Notes: generated from the letters alone by a model not told the origin. 64,000 nt of DNA from Epiperipatus broadwayi (GCA_028023455.1 JAQFVV010012396.1:23827330-23891329), one strand, 5' to 3'; positions 10,772-22,668 are shown, numbered from the stretch's first letter. Made by a program: numbers and translations.

Positions 10772-13645
10772 TCGATCTAATTTCATCTTTCTCTGATGGC
10801 ATCGCACATAGGAGACACAAAAAGACTCTTAATAATTTAATGTTTAATGGTGGAATATTTAGCATTAACTATAATTTAAAAGCATTTAATGATTGTAACA
10901 TTTCATATTAATTATATATTAGCAGAGATCATCTAGTCAGTAGGAGCATAACTTATTAATTAAAATATTAATTTAAACAAAAGAAAACACAATGATTCAG
11001 AAATGTTATAATATATATATAAGGGTTATTATTTTAACAAAACATAAGTAAACACATGTCATCATTGATTGATCATTGGCCTCATAAATATTCTATGACA
11101 ATTGGTCATAGAAAAATATTACATTTGGTTGACAAATTAAGAATCAAATTTAACAGATGACTTTGTTTATAGTTGCGGCTATGCCAATAATATATACTAT
11201 AATGATGAATATAAGAATTAGAGCTATTCAGAAATATAATATTGAAGTAACACTACACCCCCAGAAGGAACAAAATAGCATTTAACCAATTTGAAAGATA
11301 ATTATTATTTTATAACAAAGCATTACATTTGTACAAAACATAGTGATTAATATTCAATTTATAAAGTGACAGACATGTCTGGAATAGCTGATGGATATAT
11401 ATTAATAATAATAATATTGTTGCAATGACGCATATTTTAAATAGTGGACATAGATCTGTTTAGCAAAAATCATAACATTATGGCTTATAGAGATGTTCAT
11501 GGGTTTATTAGAAATATAACAAAAGGTGGTGTGTGCATGGTGGCATGTTTGATGTGATCCAGTCAAGGATCTGAACATGTGCTTCATGAAATTCATTTAA
11601 GAGAAAATACCGATGTAACTCTGCAACATTGGCAGGATCAGTTTATAAGCAAAGAGCGGTTGGCTATGCATTTATTGGGCTGGTTTTTCCAGAGCAATCC
11701 CCATATAAAGCATGCACATACAACCAAATAAGTCCCCAGGGGGGTTAAAGACTGGTTCTTGGACTTTGAGAGAATAATAGGGTTCGACTTTGCGATACCT
11801 CCGAGTAAGAGAAGCACAAATATATAATATAAAAATGAGTGTGCCTATATGCACTCAATGATTGGGATAACAAAATATATAGCTTTAAAGACTATTTGAA
11901 TTACTTAATGCCCAATAAATTATAGAATATCCTGTGTAATGGTATGATCTAATCGTTAAACAGGCATGGATGATTTAAATTAATTAAATTATATAAATTT
12001 TAAGACCTAAAGATTCCCCTTTCCCTTTACTTTAAATTATTTATAACTTCCCACACCATTTAATAAATACAAATTTTGGTTAAAAAATGCTATTATTAGA
12101 AATAAATATGTTTATATGGAAACAAATGGGGTGGTGGAAATAACAGGGATAATAATTACATTTTACATATATGAAATACATTTACGGTTGGGGTTAGCTC
12201 ATTTAAAAAAGATAAAAAAAACATTTTTAGAAAAACAGATGTTGTTCTGTTTTCCTACAACAATTTATAAGATAATGACTTTGTTTTTTTTTTTCAAACT
12301 CGCGAGCACCTTCATAAGTCAAAGAGGACTTGCTTGATTTAAAATATGTTCTTAATTACCTCGTAAGTGATGGGTAGGGAAACTAGCAAGGAATTACATG
12401 CTATCAAGTTTGAAATATTATTGGCATTTTAAAACACAACAATACGTAATATAATAATGAAATAAAATATGATTGCTGCATGGAAATAATAAAAAGAAAA
12501 CATATTGAATAGAGGCTCCATGATAGAATAGGTTAAGTTATATGGAGTTGTAACTAGGTAAAATTACAAAAATATAAACATTTACATAAGATATTAGAGT
12601 AAAGCTTCAGGATTATTGTTGTTATAGAAGGCTGAATTTAATAGAATCATAGTGCAGCTAAAGCTCTTTTTCCCTTTCATAAATAGTAGCGGTCCTTGAT
12701 GTTTGGAATGTTCATCGGCATTAATACACTAGATCTAGGTTTGGAATAAGGCATTACAGGTAGCATTTTACTTATTTAATTGGTAGACATTTGAAAGTTC
12801 AAAGGCATGGGATCTGGAGCTTTTAGCATGGGAATGAGCATGTTGGACCAGAGGGGAAGGTGAAGTTTCCCCTACTCATGGCACATTGGATGAAGATTTA
12901 AACTAGCATGGATTATATGGGCCTTCATTAATTTATGGTTGTCTCACTTTTTTGGATTCAAATCCAGCAGCATTTATACTCTTTTTTTGATGATGTAGTA
13001 TAGCACTTACCTGCTGGACTTGAGGCAATTTGAGCACTTTAGCAAAGGTAAAATCTGCTGACCAGATAGCTTTTGTTTTGTAAGTCTTTTGAAGCAATGC
13101 AAGCCTGTTACAAGTTTCTTGAACGATTGTTTTAAAATAAGTCTTATGATTTTAAAGCAAGTTGGCGTGGATAAAATTTCCACTAATGGATTTTATTTTA
13201 CTGTTACAAATTGTAACCTTTTAATTCTAACTAATGGGCTTTTCTGTGTAATTGTTTTTAGTTGTGTTCGAGAAACTTTTTAAAAAAATTGCATCATTTT
13301 CTGACCGCTAAAATTAAATATAAAAAATAATACATTTCATATATGAATTTTAAGATACATGAATAATATAATTATTTATACGATTTATTATCAATCTCCC
13401 CACACTGAGAATATATATATATCCAATACGCACACATACACATTAAAGTAATATTAAATATTTATTTATTAAATTATTTTGCACTAAGATATATAAATAT
13501 CTACATCAGTTATGTTTAAATGGTTAAGCAAAGGAAAACTATATGTTAGTACATAAGTATATGCGTGTAAGGATGGATTTAAACATGGTTTGGTGGTAGA
13601 AGACTGTAAGTGGGCTGTGAAGCACGATCTGAGCATCAGATTGAC
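10607..13645 (+). repeat. 3-kb direct repeat, copy B (unidentified)
   Basis: Second copy of the 4571-7605 repeat, same orientation, starting 6.04 kb downstream of copy A and of nearly equal length. The order of all sub-segments is the same. It keeps coding-like blocks better than copy A. Flanking sequence is unrelated to that of copy A, so the repeat boundaries are real. No known transposon structure was recognised. Confidence 0.75.
11558..11821 (+). pseudogene. Coding-like block interrupted by one stop (copy B)
   Basis: Reading from 11558 the plus strand encodes about 57 codons with typical globular composition (LQHWQDQFISKERLAMHLLG, then FFQSNPHIK). A single TAA at 11729-11731 interrupts it. 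The frame then continues open with VKDWFLDFERIIGFDF and IPPSKRS. In copy A the same region carries frame-changing indels. A long, Trp-rich frame conserved between copies is unusual for AT-rich non-coding DNA, so I infer former coding function. No family is recognised. Confidence 0.35.
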
Positions 13646-16600
13646 TGCTTCAATATTGTTTTAGAAATGTGTGTTTTTATATTATTGGAAGGTGATAAAT
13701 GGGAGTTCATAATTCAACTATAACTGAAGTGGAAATTTTCATCTTATGTGGTAGTTCACCATTAAACTTAATTATGTTAAAAATAACTTATTTGATTCAG
13801 ATATTATAAATGTTTAAAAAGTTAGTTTTTTGTTTCACATTTTGGAATATAGTTTACTAATTCATTTCAAAGGTATTGTTTGATTTTCAATTCTGAGAAA
13901 TGATTCAATGATTGTGAAATGCTATCTGCATTTTTTATGAAACTATGAACTATCACTGGTCATCAAACTCTATAAAAAAAAGTGAAGTAATAATTTTTTA
14001 TATTTTATAACTAAAGTATTCAATTATGACTGAAGAAATTAACCTAAAAGCATACCTGCTCACAGATGTAATACTGACTAATAAAATTTAAAACATTGTT
14101 CAACAAGCAGCCAATTATAAACAGTTTCATAAAGGTACTAATGAAGCTTTTAAAACCATGATTATCCGAATTTATTGTTAGATGACCAATGTTGTTCATT
14201 GAAAATTTTGCTGCACTTTCCCCTACTTTGTGAAAATAAGAATGTTCCCAAAGTTTGTGAGATCTAAACAAGCTCTGGGCCATGTTTGTGGTGTGTCACA
14301 TATTGTTATTTCCTGTAGTGTGACCATTAACATAGGATCTCAGCCAAAGCCGCCAGATATAGTTGGAAATTGACTTAATTTGAAGAACTAAAACTTTACT
14401 GTTATCCTAAAATGCACATTTTTTTTTAAATAAATGTTTTAGTTATCTAATAAAAAAAAAATCAGAAACTTTCTAAAATGGTATTTTCATTTTTGCTTAC
14501 ATTTTCAAGCTCATGTAGTATTGAAGCTGGTTTTAGCCATTAATTCCATCTTAACAAACAAAAATAAGTTTAGAATTCTTTAATTTAAAGCTGAAACTCA
14601 TTAATTTTGAACAAATATTGTTAATTTTTCTAAGAGTCACCAAGCAGACCTGTCACATTGACTTCCATCAATGCCACTAACTTAATAAATTTGTTTTATT
14701 ATAAAGCATTTCATTAGATGTAAATATCTTAGATATATGTCATCTAAAAAAAAGTTTAATGAATGATAAGAAAACACGAGAATGATCAGATAGTTAGACA
14801 GAAAATCATATCAGATAATGATTATGGTCTTTCTTTTCAATCACTAGATGTCACAATAAAGAGATATTTGGCACAACGGAAGAAATTATTTGACCAGTTG
14901 TGAGTAATGAAACATGATTTTTGGTGAAAACTTTTACTGATATATTCATCCAAACAAATGTATTGTTTGTATAAATAAATGCAGCTAAGTAAAACTAAGT
15001 AGATCTTTGTAATCGTAAAAGCAGGAATTATTGATAAAATATCTGGAGAGATATAATATATAGGGTTGATGTATTTTCTTGAATAATATTGGAATTTTTA
15101 AGGATTGTATAAAACTATATTTTACCATCTGATCATTATTACTCTTTCATACTCCATATTCCTAAGAATCTAAAGTATTAAAATGATTACAGTAATTATC
15201 ATAGAAATGTCAGTTTTTTTATATTAACACAAAAGTATTTTCACGTACTTTTATAAAATTTATTGCTTCCAATTATAACTAAATGATAATCAGAGATTCT
15301 ATATGGTATAAGAGAATCAAACAATAGAATAAACATATTTTAATAAGCCAATGACAGGAAATTTGTTATGAAAAAAAAGTAGCATGAGCTATATGTGATA
15401 TTTGCCTTAGCCAATGAAAAGGGTTATGTTAGTAATAAAAATAGCTAATTGTTTGTGTTCTAATATACAAGTTCTGATATCATGAATAAGAGTAAATATC
15501 TGGAGCAATAAAAATGAAAACCATTATATATTTTTTCTGTTTTATATCAGTAATCTTTGAATAAGTTTATCAAGATCCAATTTAGAATTATCAAGATACA
15601 ATTTAGTATTATTGGTAGACTTTTATTTTTAAGTAATTAAAAACAAGATTTTGTGGCTTATAAAATTACAGTATGTTAAAAATTATGATATTTTTCCCAA
15701 TTCAAAGAATAGTCTTTAAAATATTTTAATGTATAAAATCAAATTTATATAATCATTATTAAGGAAATTTATAAAATTAATTAGGTTTCATATACCAATC
15801 ATAGCACAGAAACTCTTAGCAAATTTTATCTCAAATATCTTTTATTGTTGATTAAGCAAAAATAAATATATTTTGGTAATATGTTAGGTAAAAAGGCAGA
15901 CCATAATACTGCCAAGAAGCATTATGTTGTTGCACTTAAAAGTTCAATCAATACAGTTATTTTGGAATATTCCAAAAAATTGTTAAATTAATTCCTTATC
16001 AATACAACTTAAAGACACTGGATACATTTTATTTTTGGATTCTGTGATTTATTTTGAAATTATGTTGATAAAATCATAAGAATAATTAGTATATAATTCA
16101 TATTTTGGAATGCAGTAATATTAAATTGATTATGGTTATGATAACATCTTGATTGGATTGTCCAGATGGTGCAAATGAATGAATAACGTATTTTTTAAGA
16201 AATTATAAATTTATTTTTATATATGTAATTGGTTCCATTTACTTATCTTATGAAGAATATCTCAAAAATATTCTAAGATGATGAAAACAGTTGGAGATGG
16301 ACTAAATAAAAATAAGCTACAATTAAGTAGTGGATTCATCTTTTAGAATTTTTTTTTCTTGTAAAATAAATTAAAAAGCATTCTCACTAAATTTTAAAAA
16401 CCATTATGTGATGTATGACTAATATCATTTGATTTCAAAATTAAAATAAATATTCAAATGACTTTATTGCATGAAAGTTCATAAGAAGTTCAAGAACCAG
16501 AAATTCTGGCGCTGGATTGGCTGGAATCGATCATAAACTTTAACTTTTTATTCTTTATCTTTTTTTCACCTTTATTTTAATGTTGCTGGAATTGTCATAC

Positions 16601-16896
16601 AGATTTTTATAAGGGACTGCTATTATACATACATATTTAAGCTTTTATATATAAAAATTTAAAACACAAACATTTAATATATTTTTAAATAGAAGATGCA
16701 GGATTTTTGATCTGCAAAATTATTAAATTCCCTTTACCGAGTTTATTTCACTTCTAATAAAGCCCTTAGTTGCTATTGATAAATATAATTATATCATAGT
16801 TTTGATTTAAACTATATTTAACATAAAAATAATTTTCCACATTACCAGCACTTTACTGTGTTATAAATTATAAAACAATTTTTTGAGTAGTCGGGG
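13646..16896. other. AT-rich non-coding DNA
   Basis: 3.25 kb without a recognisable gene, transposon terminus or RNA. The 79-codon minus-strand frame at 14044-14283 has no family motif and an unbiased composition. It is left unannotated. Confidence 0.5.
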
Positions 16897-17158
16897 GTAC
16901 TGTGGTATTAGAGCTGCGACATGAAGAATTATAATCGTTTAATCATTAAATTAATTATCTTATAAATCAAAAACATATTTTAAAATCTACATTAAAAAAA
17001 AAAACAATTTAACAAAAAAAATACGAAAGGATTAATGTGAAGAATAGTTAAAATCCGTGTTTAAATCAAATTGAGTGTGTGTTTGCAGGTGCATATTCTG
17101 CGTAATCTATTTTAATACATTGTACAGGCTTATACCTGCATTTATATATGTAATATAT

Positions 17159-17206
17159 GCGGGATTCGAACTCAGACTTTCACACGACCTGCAACTCTCA
17201 GTGCCA
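17159..17206 (-). promoter_or_regulatory. tRNA-like A and B boxes (Pol III internal promoter), left arm
   Basis: On the minus strand ATGGCACTGAGAGTTGCAGG (A-box-like) is followed by GAGTTCGAATCCCGC, a near-perfect B box at 17159-17173. Spacing is close to that of a tRNA gene. The boxes lie about 50 bp downstream of the hammerhead on the same strand. The right arm has the same boxes on the plus strand but with a weaker B box (GAGATCGAATACCGC). Confidence 0.6.
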
Positions 17207-17254
17207 TCTTATATTGCTGACTCACCTGATCACACACATGTTGAAAAGATAAAT

Positions 17255-17309
17255 AATCACCAATATAATTATTTCGTGCTAAACCAGCACTCATCAGTTG
17301 GTTCAGATT
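17255..17309 (-). ncRNA. Type I hammerhead ribozyme (55-nt family, best copy)
   Basis: Read on the minus strand, the 55 nt contain the invariant core CUGAUGA (nt 13-19) and GAAA (nt 35-38). Stem II is GUGCU/AGCAC, 5 bp with loop GGUUU. Stem III is A-U and U-A closed by loop AAUU. Stem I is ACCAA/UUGGU followed by an internal loop (UGA) and then AAUC/GAUU. The predicted cleavage site is after A46 (triplet AUA), a permitted NUH. Every catalytic position (C3, G5, A6, G8, A9, G12, A13, A14) is present. The internal loop in stem I and the loop of stem II are placed where tertiary contacts form in natural type I hammerheads. Activity is predicted, not shown. Confidence 0.85.
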
Positions 17310-17778
17310 ACCATCTCCACACATATATACAATTAGTACTCAGCTTTATATTAAGATAACCAATCTTCATACTTTAATGAGTGCTGCTTTAGCACGAAAT
17401 ACTTATATTGGTGATTATTTATCTTTTCAACATGTGTGTGATCAGGTGAGTCAGCAATATAAGATGGCACTGAGAGTTGTAGGTCGTGTGAAAGTCTGAG
17501 ATCGAATACCGCATGTATTACATATATAAATGCAGGTGTAAGCCTGTACAATGTATTAAAGTAGATTATGCAGAATATGCATATGCAAACACACACTCAA
17601 TTCGATTTAAACGCGCATTTTAACTATTCTTCACATTAATGCTTTTCGTATTTTGTTTTGTTAAATTGTTTTTTTTTTTTAATGTAGATTTTAAAATATG
17701 TTTTTGATTTAATAACCTAATTAATTTAATGATTAAATGATTATAATTCTTCATGTCGCAGCTCTAATACCACAGTAC

Positions 17779-18895
17779 TCTGAAGGGAGCTTGAAACTCT
17801 ATGTTCAAATTCTCTAAAATTAATACCATTTAAGGTTTTTATGAATTGATTTAAAATGATTTGAAAAAAGGCCAAATTATATATTAAATTTATACTTGAT
17901 ATTTGTGTAGTTAGAAATAGCAATTGTAATGTAAAAGCATTATGGTTATATTTAGATTATAAAAAAATAAGAATTTCACTAACGAAATGGTTGTAAATTC
18001 TTGCCCCGATTAATATTATACAATAATAAAGAGGTGAAATCTGGATCCAAAGTCTAGCGGCCCCAAGTCTGTCATTTTTGATATTTGAACTTTTTATAAA
18101 TTTTTGCTCAATAAATTATTGTATTGATTATTAAATTATAACATAAAATAATTTTCTTAAAAATCAGAGGATGCTAAGAAAAGCCAAGATATTAATATGA
18201 ACTGCAATTTAACCATGGTCTTTTATTCAATTACCTTCAACTGAAAATAACTTTAAACAAGGAGAGATTGTATTTCGTAGTTAATTGTGGGCTGGCCATC
18301 TTAAAATGGGTATAAATATTTTTTGAAAATTTACAATTCCTGACATGTTTTTCAATGTCTTCTTAGATTTATCCTCCATGTCACAGAAGTCGTAAATAGA
18401 TATTTTATCGATTTTATATATATATATATAACATGCTTATGTAGATCTGTACAAATTATTTTTGTCTGAATCTTTCTGTACTACTGTCTATTTTACATTA
18501 TAAAAATCTTTTTTTTTTTCTAGAGAATTTTCAAAATCATTTGACAAGTTAAAAGCTGCAGGTAAGAACGTTGCCACTATTTCTAGCTTCATTACCAAAG
18601 CAAAATAAATATTTAAAGAGTTCAGATACTTGCATCTTAATGTGATGGCAGTTTCTACTTATGTAACAATTAATCTTCATTAATATTAAAAATCTACGAA
18701 GTGTAGAAAAGAAATTAATATTGATTGGGTAGTTTTAACGAATATTCTTTTAAATATTAAACAATTTAATAAATATAAATTCATATAAAAAACAATGGCA
18801 ATAGGTAATATATTTTTATAAATTTTATTAATAACACTATTTGTATTGTAACTATATTAAATTTGATGTAAATATGAATGTTATACGTATACCAT
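17779..18895. other. AT-rich non-coding DNA
   Basis: No gene or repeat end was recognised. A short (TA)n lies at about 18417-18431. Confidence 0.5.
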
Positions 18896-19770
18896 CTTCA
18901 TCATCATCACTTTGAATGGGTACTAGTCCATAAGAGAATGAAGATCTCTCAATGTTTAATTCAGTTTTTCTGAATTATAGCTTTTTTTCCCACTACTGCC
19001 ACAAATTTTCTTATTTATTTATTCTCTTTATACATGAGTTGTTAGGTTCTTTATAATCTTTTGGGATACAGTTTATAAATATATTTATCCATTTATTGTC
19101 ACCTCTTTTAGGAACATACCCAGTTCAGCCACTTAAATCTTCCATGTTGTCAGTGATACTTATTCATTTCATCAATGAAATTTACTTTTGATTTCCTTGT
19201 TATTATTATTATGTCTTTCACTTTCATTTTGTGATCAGTAGTCATTGAATTAATAATGTTATTTTGAATATAAATTTGTCCATTCTATATTGCATGATCT
19301 GAAGTTTCTCTTACTAAGTGCCAAGTCTCAGATTTATAAAATTCTTGAACATATTTAATAAAAACTTATTATTTCCAGAACATAAGTTATTTCTAGCAAA
19401 TCCTTTACATTAAATTCAATTCTATGAATTACTTCAACCTTCAAGTTTCCTTTTTGTTTTAATAATACAATGAAGTTATTAATTGTTAACTTCTATTTCA
19501 TTTTTACAAATGTTTATACTCCCTTTTTGAAGAACCACTGGACATTAATTTGGAATTTTAGTACTTTTCATTAGCCTTTCTTGATATCATCTAAAAGATT
19601 TTGCAACACTTGTTGATGTTCTGTGTTTCAATTTACAAAAATAATTATATCATCAACAAAATCCTATTGTTTTAAGTAATCTCCACTTATTTAATTCTTG
19701 TAGATCCTCTTAAAATACATCCAATAAAACTGATGTAAAAAGTTTTGAGAAATGGAATTATTCTGCAATA
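18896..19770 (-). mobile_element. Decayed RTE-clade LINE (3' part)
   Basis: The plus strand begins with CATCATCATCA, the complement of the GATGAT-type tail typical of RTE elements. It then follows the order of the better-preserved RTE at 38.35-41.16 kb with many substitutions. First comes the C-terminal region, including a TTTTGGGATACAGTTTATAA counterpart. A reverse-transcriptase segment follows near 19600-19670, where CATCAACAAAATCC aligns with the FADD box of the other copy. Many stops and indels make it a dead copy. The upper boundary is uncertain because similarity fades. Confidence 0.55.
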
Positions 19771-21030
19771 TACTCTATCAAAATGAAGCTTTTTAGTATT
19801 GTCTGAATGTGTGTGTATATATAGGACTGTGCATGTGTGCTAAAGATTATGTTTAGTCAATGCGTCTTTCTTCTCATCTTCATTAAGTCATACTATTCTA
19901 TTAATACAAATCCTCAGATTAGTCTCCTTCACTGATTTCTCTTTTGCTGTACATGTTTATCATAAATATCCTTTTGTCATGAGCTAAGCGGGTGAAAACA
20001 AACATGTACCTGTTTGGATAGATAAGTGTCCCAGTAAATTCTTGAGACAACATCTCAGTTTACAAATCTGAGCAAGTTTGATAAAATAAACCATAAAAAT
20101 TAATAGGTAATGTGAAATTACATATTTATAACTTCAAAATAAAATACAAAGTGCCTCAATGGAGCTATGAAAAGCATAGATTATATCAATACCAAACAAT
20201 TATAATCTGTTTTAATTGTGTCACATACTCTAAAAAGAGGAATTAATATTTCAAATAATTGTGTAAAACAATTTAATATTACAGAAATGTATTGTTTTCA
20301 TCTTTAAACTTATGATATCCACACAAATATAATATACAAAATGTTAATGTCTTGTCAAAAAATAAAAGAGTATCAGATTGTATGCCTTATTTGTATTGTA
20401 TATATGTAACATTCAACAAATAAATAGTGTATCTCTGGATAATGTTGGGTAGATACATATCTAATTGCTATGCAAATACTGAAGGAAGGGACTTCCTTTT
20501 GCCCTTCAAGGAATGCTAACATTTCTAGTTTGCAGCTTTTAGTTAAACCTGAACTTGCCTTTCTGTTTAACAATATTATTTAATTGTTAATAGATTAATT
20601 TATGGTGAGAGGTTTGTTAAATAGTCGTATTTGTTGAACAAATTCTGGTAAAATTCATGTAAAGTTGCATTAGATTTTTTTAAAAAAGTAAATCAAAATG
20701 TCATCATAGAATTATTTAAATATTTTAAAAATTTATGTGAAAAAAATCATATTTTATATATCATATTAAAAAAAATAGCTGACATTGGAAAAATTCAAGG
20801 ATAAAACATTAAATGAAATTTTATAAAATTTATTAAATTAAAATGAATAAACAACTTTTTTAATTATCGGGAAATTAATGTTGTTTTACAGAAAACAGAA
20901 TATTAAGGCTTGGATAATAATAGTAAACAACATGCGACATAGCTTGATGAATGATATATATAATAAAACTTTTAAGTTTAAGAAAAATATATATATGAAA
21001 GTTTGTAATGATGGCAAAGTACTTGTAATT
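19771..21030. other. AT-rich non-coding DNA
   Basis: Possibly includes the worn 5' part of the preceding LINE up to about 19990. No other signature. The 66-codon minus frame at 20373-20573 has no family motif. Confidence 0.4.
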
Positions 21031-21110
21031 ATATGTTGGACTATTTCCATCATCTAAAATTAATTGCTGAAGTTTTTTTTAATTCAAACTTTTGAAATAC
21101 ATTCAACTAT
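21031..21110. repeat. Partial copy of the 55.56-kb foldback arm
   Basis: ATATGTTGGACTATTTCCAT and the following GAAATACATTCAACTATTGAA match the left arm of the foldback at 55561-55946 in the same order. Only about 80 bp is clearly preserved. Confidence 0.55.
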
Positions 21111-21330
21111 TGAATTTCTTTAAAAAAGACATGTTTTGTTAGTCTATTAATCCAGTAAGTTGTTTTATTTGACCTATGTAAACAATTATAATTTTCCAAG
21201 ATTTTCAGAGATATCAAAAAAAAAAAAAGAAATTTTTATTTGCAGTAGCAATTTTTTCTATACAATAGTGTTGCGCAGTACAAGGCATGCTAGAAGGTTT
21301 ATGGATCAAAATCCTTAGCTAGTGCATCAC

Positions 21331-21389
21331 ATCTAATACCACAGACTAGATTCTAGCTTGTGAACTTAATCAGGTAAGAAAATTTGGAT
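21331..21389 (-). ncRNA. Degenerate hammerhead motif
   Basis: Also 59 nt on the minus strand, aligned with the plus-strand motif at 21652. Outer stem I is AUCCAA against UUAGAU. The core reads CUGAUUA, so the essential G8 is replaced by U, and stem II and the GAAA box are eroded. The cleavage triplet GUC is kept. Predicted inactive. Confidence 0.45.
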
Positions 21390-21651
21390 GTGAGAGAATG
21401 GCACTTAGATCTTTAGATATAATATAACCCTCCATCTTTAATGTTTTGAAATCAATTCTGGGCAAAAAATGATGGAGACTGTGGTCATTAAAAAATCAAA
21501 GACACTGAAATGTATTGATATTGAACTGGGATTAGATCTGTATTCCTATGCAAGCATGTGAGTTTGGATTGAGAACATACTTACTAAAAATATAAAAGAT
21601 GATTGCTGAAGGGTTGCATTAGATCAAAAAGTTTGGGTATGGTATTTCCAG

Positions 21652-21710
21652 ATACAAGATTCCTCACTGATGAAGTTCACAAACGAAAAACTAGTCTGGG
21701 GATATTGGAT
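21652..21710 (+). ncRNA. Type I hammerhead ribozyme (59-nt family)
   Basis: The core CUGAUGA (nt 16-22) and GAAA (nt 34-37) are intact, followed by ACUAGUC with the canonical GUC cleavage triplet (nt 43-45). Stem I is UCCUCA/UGGGGA (one G-U) beyond which AUACAA pairs with UUGGAU (5 of 6). Stem II is GUU/AAC with a CACA loop and one unpaired A after A9. Stem III is very small (ACUAGU folds on itself), as in many retroelement hammerheads. The extra A and short stem II may make it weak. The relative at 43568-43626 has GGC/GCC in stem II instead, so pairing is kept with different bases. Confidence 0.65.
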
Positions 21711-21795
21711 GAGTGGGCAGTAGATAAGGTGCTTTATGCACAAACTTTCTAGCATCAATTAATTACTATGACTTGTTATGAGTGGCACTACTGTA

Positions 21796-22640
21796 TGAAA
21801 AGAACTGCTAATGTTTCCCAGTTTGTATAAGCTTAACAAATGGTATTCATATGGTGTTTAGTGGTTAAAATTTTTATTTGTTGTATGAGATTATATTTGT
21901 GATTCAAGATTGATTTGCAAAGTCATTATAAAACTAATCTTTAATAGTTTTTCCCCCAAAATTATTTTTCTTTCTGCAATTGTAATAGTCAAGCTTTCGA
22001 TAAGTCTTTATAATAAATGTAATGAGTTATTTTTATCTAAATCTTAATAATAAAATTTAATGAGTTAGTGAGCACCTTGACTTCTTCTAGTAAAACTATT
22101 TTAATTACCAGCACTTAACTTTCTAAATTTTTTAGATTAATAATATATAATTGAAAAGCATTCTAAAATTAAAAAAATAATAATCTGAATATATAAACAA
22201 TAACAACAAAATAGCAATGTCACTAAAAATCAATTTTCCGTTATGAAACTGTAGTCAGAAAATTTAAAAAAATCTTTAAAAGCATTATAAATCTTTAGTA
22301 CTTTGTACTCTTGGAATTTTATTATTTGCAATAAATAACTCTTACAAAAAAAAAGAATAACATGAAGCTATAATATTGAATATATTTTACATAATGATAA
22401 TACTGATATTAAATTACTTTACAACATCGCTACAACATTGCTTTAATAAATTTTAGCTAGTTACAATATTATCACGAATAATTTTCAATTATAACCCAAA
22501 AGGTAATAATCATGATAAGCTATCTAAAGAAACATTTAAAAAGAGATTTAAAATTCATACAACTAACAAAACTAGTAATATAAAGAATTATTAATTACTA
22601 TCATTCTTGGCCATATGAACTTTTTTACTCTGTGGTTACA
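21796..22640. other. AT-rich non-coding DNA
   Basis: Nothing recognised between the foldback element and the PLE. Confidence 0.5.
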
Positions 22641-22668
22641 GAAAACATTGTAAGATGTGATTTACCTC

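Larger units (their letters stand above)
16897..17778. mobile_element. Foldback element with hammerhead ribozyme and Pol III-like boxes, copy 1
   Basis: Two ~400-bp arms in inverted orientation: the left runs 16897 to about 17309 and the right about 17379 to 17778. The ends are GTACTGTGGTATTAGAGCTG and its reverse complement. On the minus strand the left arm reads hammerhead ribozyme, spacer, tRNA-like A box and B box, short unique region, poly-T, end. The right arm is the same unit on the plus strand but starts inside ribozyme stem II, so it is 5'-truncated. Arm identity is high. Similar units lie at 42496-43113. The arrangement recalls retrozymes and the schistosome Sm-alpha hammerhead SINEs. 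No protein is encoded, so it would depend on another element's enzymes. Confidence 0.8.
21260..21795. mobile_element. Foldback element with 59-nt hammerhead family, copy 1
   Basis: Imperfect inverted repeat: the left side (about 21260-21420) is the reverse complement of the right side (about 21640-21795), sharing GCATGCTAGAAGGTTTATGG-type sequence. Each side holds a hammerhead-like motif facing the other way: a degenerate one at 21331-21389 (minus) and a well-kept one at 21652-21710 (plus). A shorter relative lies at 43457-43771. No protein is encoded. Confidence 0.65.

Noticed and set aside
14044-14283. 79-codon minus-strand frame
   Set aside because: No family motif, no neighbouring protein-like sequence, and length expected by chance in 75% A+T DNA over 64 kb.
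17362-17416. Apparent 55-nt hammerhead in the right arm
   Set aside because: The 5' half (stem I strand and CUGAUGA) is not homologous. The arm begins in stem II and the similar AATC and AATGA are coincidental.
17075-17596. Matching 94- and 81-codon frames on opposite strands with similar peptides
   Set aside because: The similarity arises because they lie in the two inverted arms of the foldback element. The sequence there is ribozyme and tRNA-like, not protein-coding.
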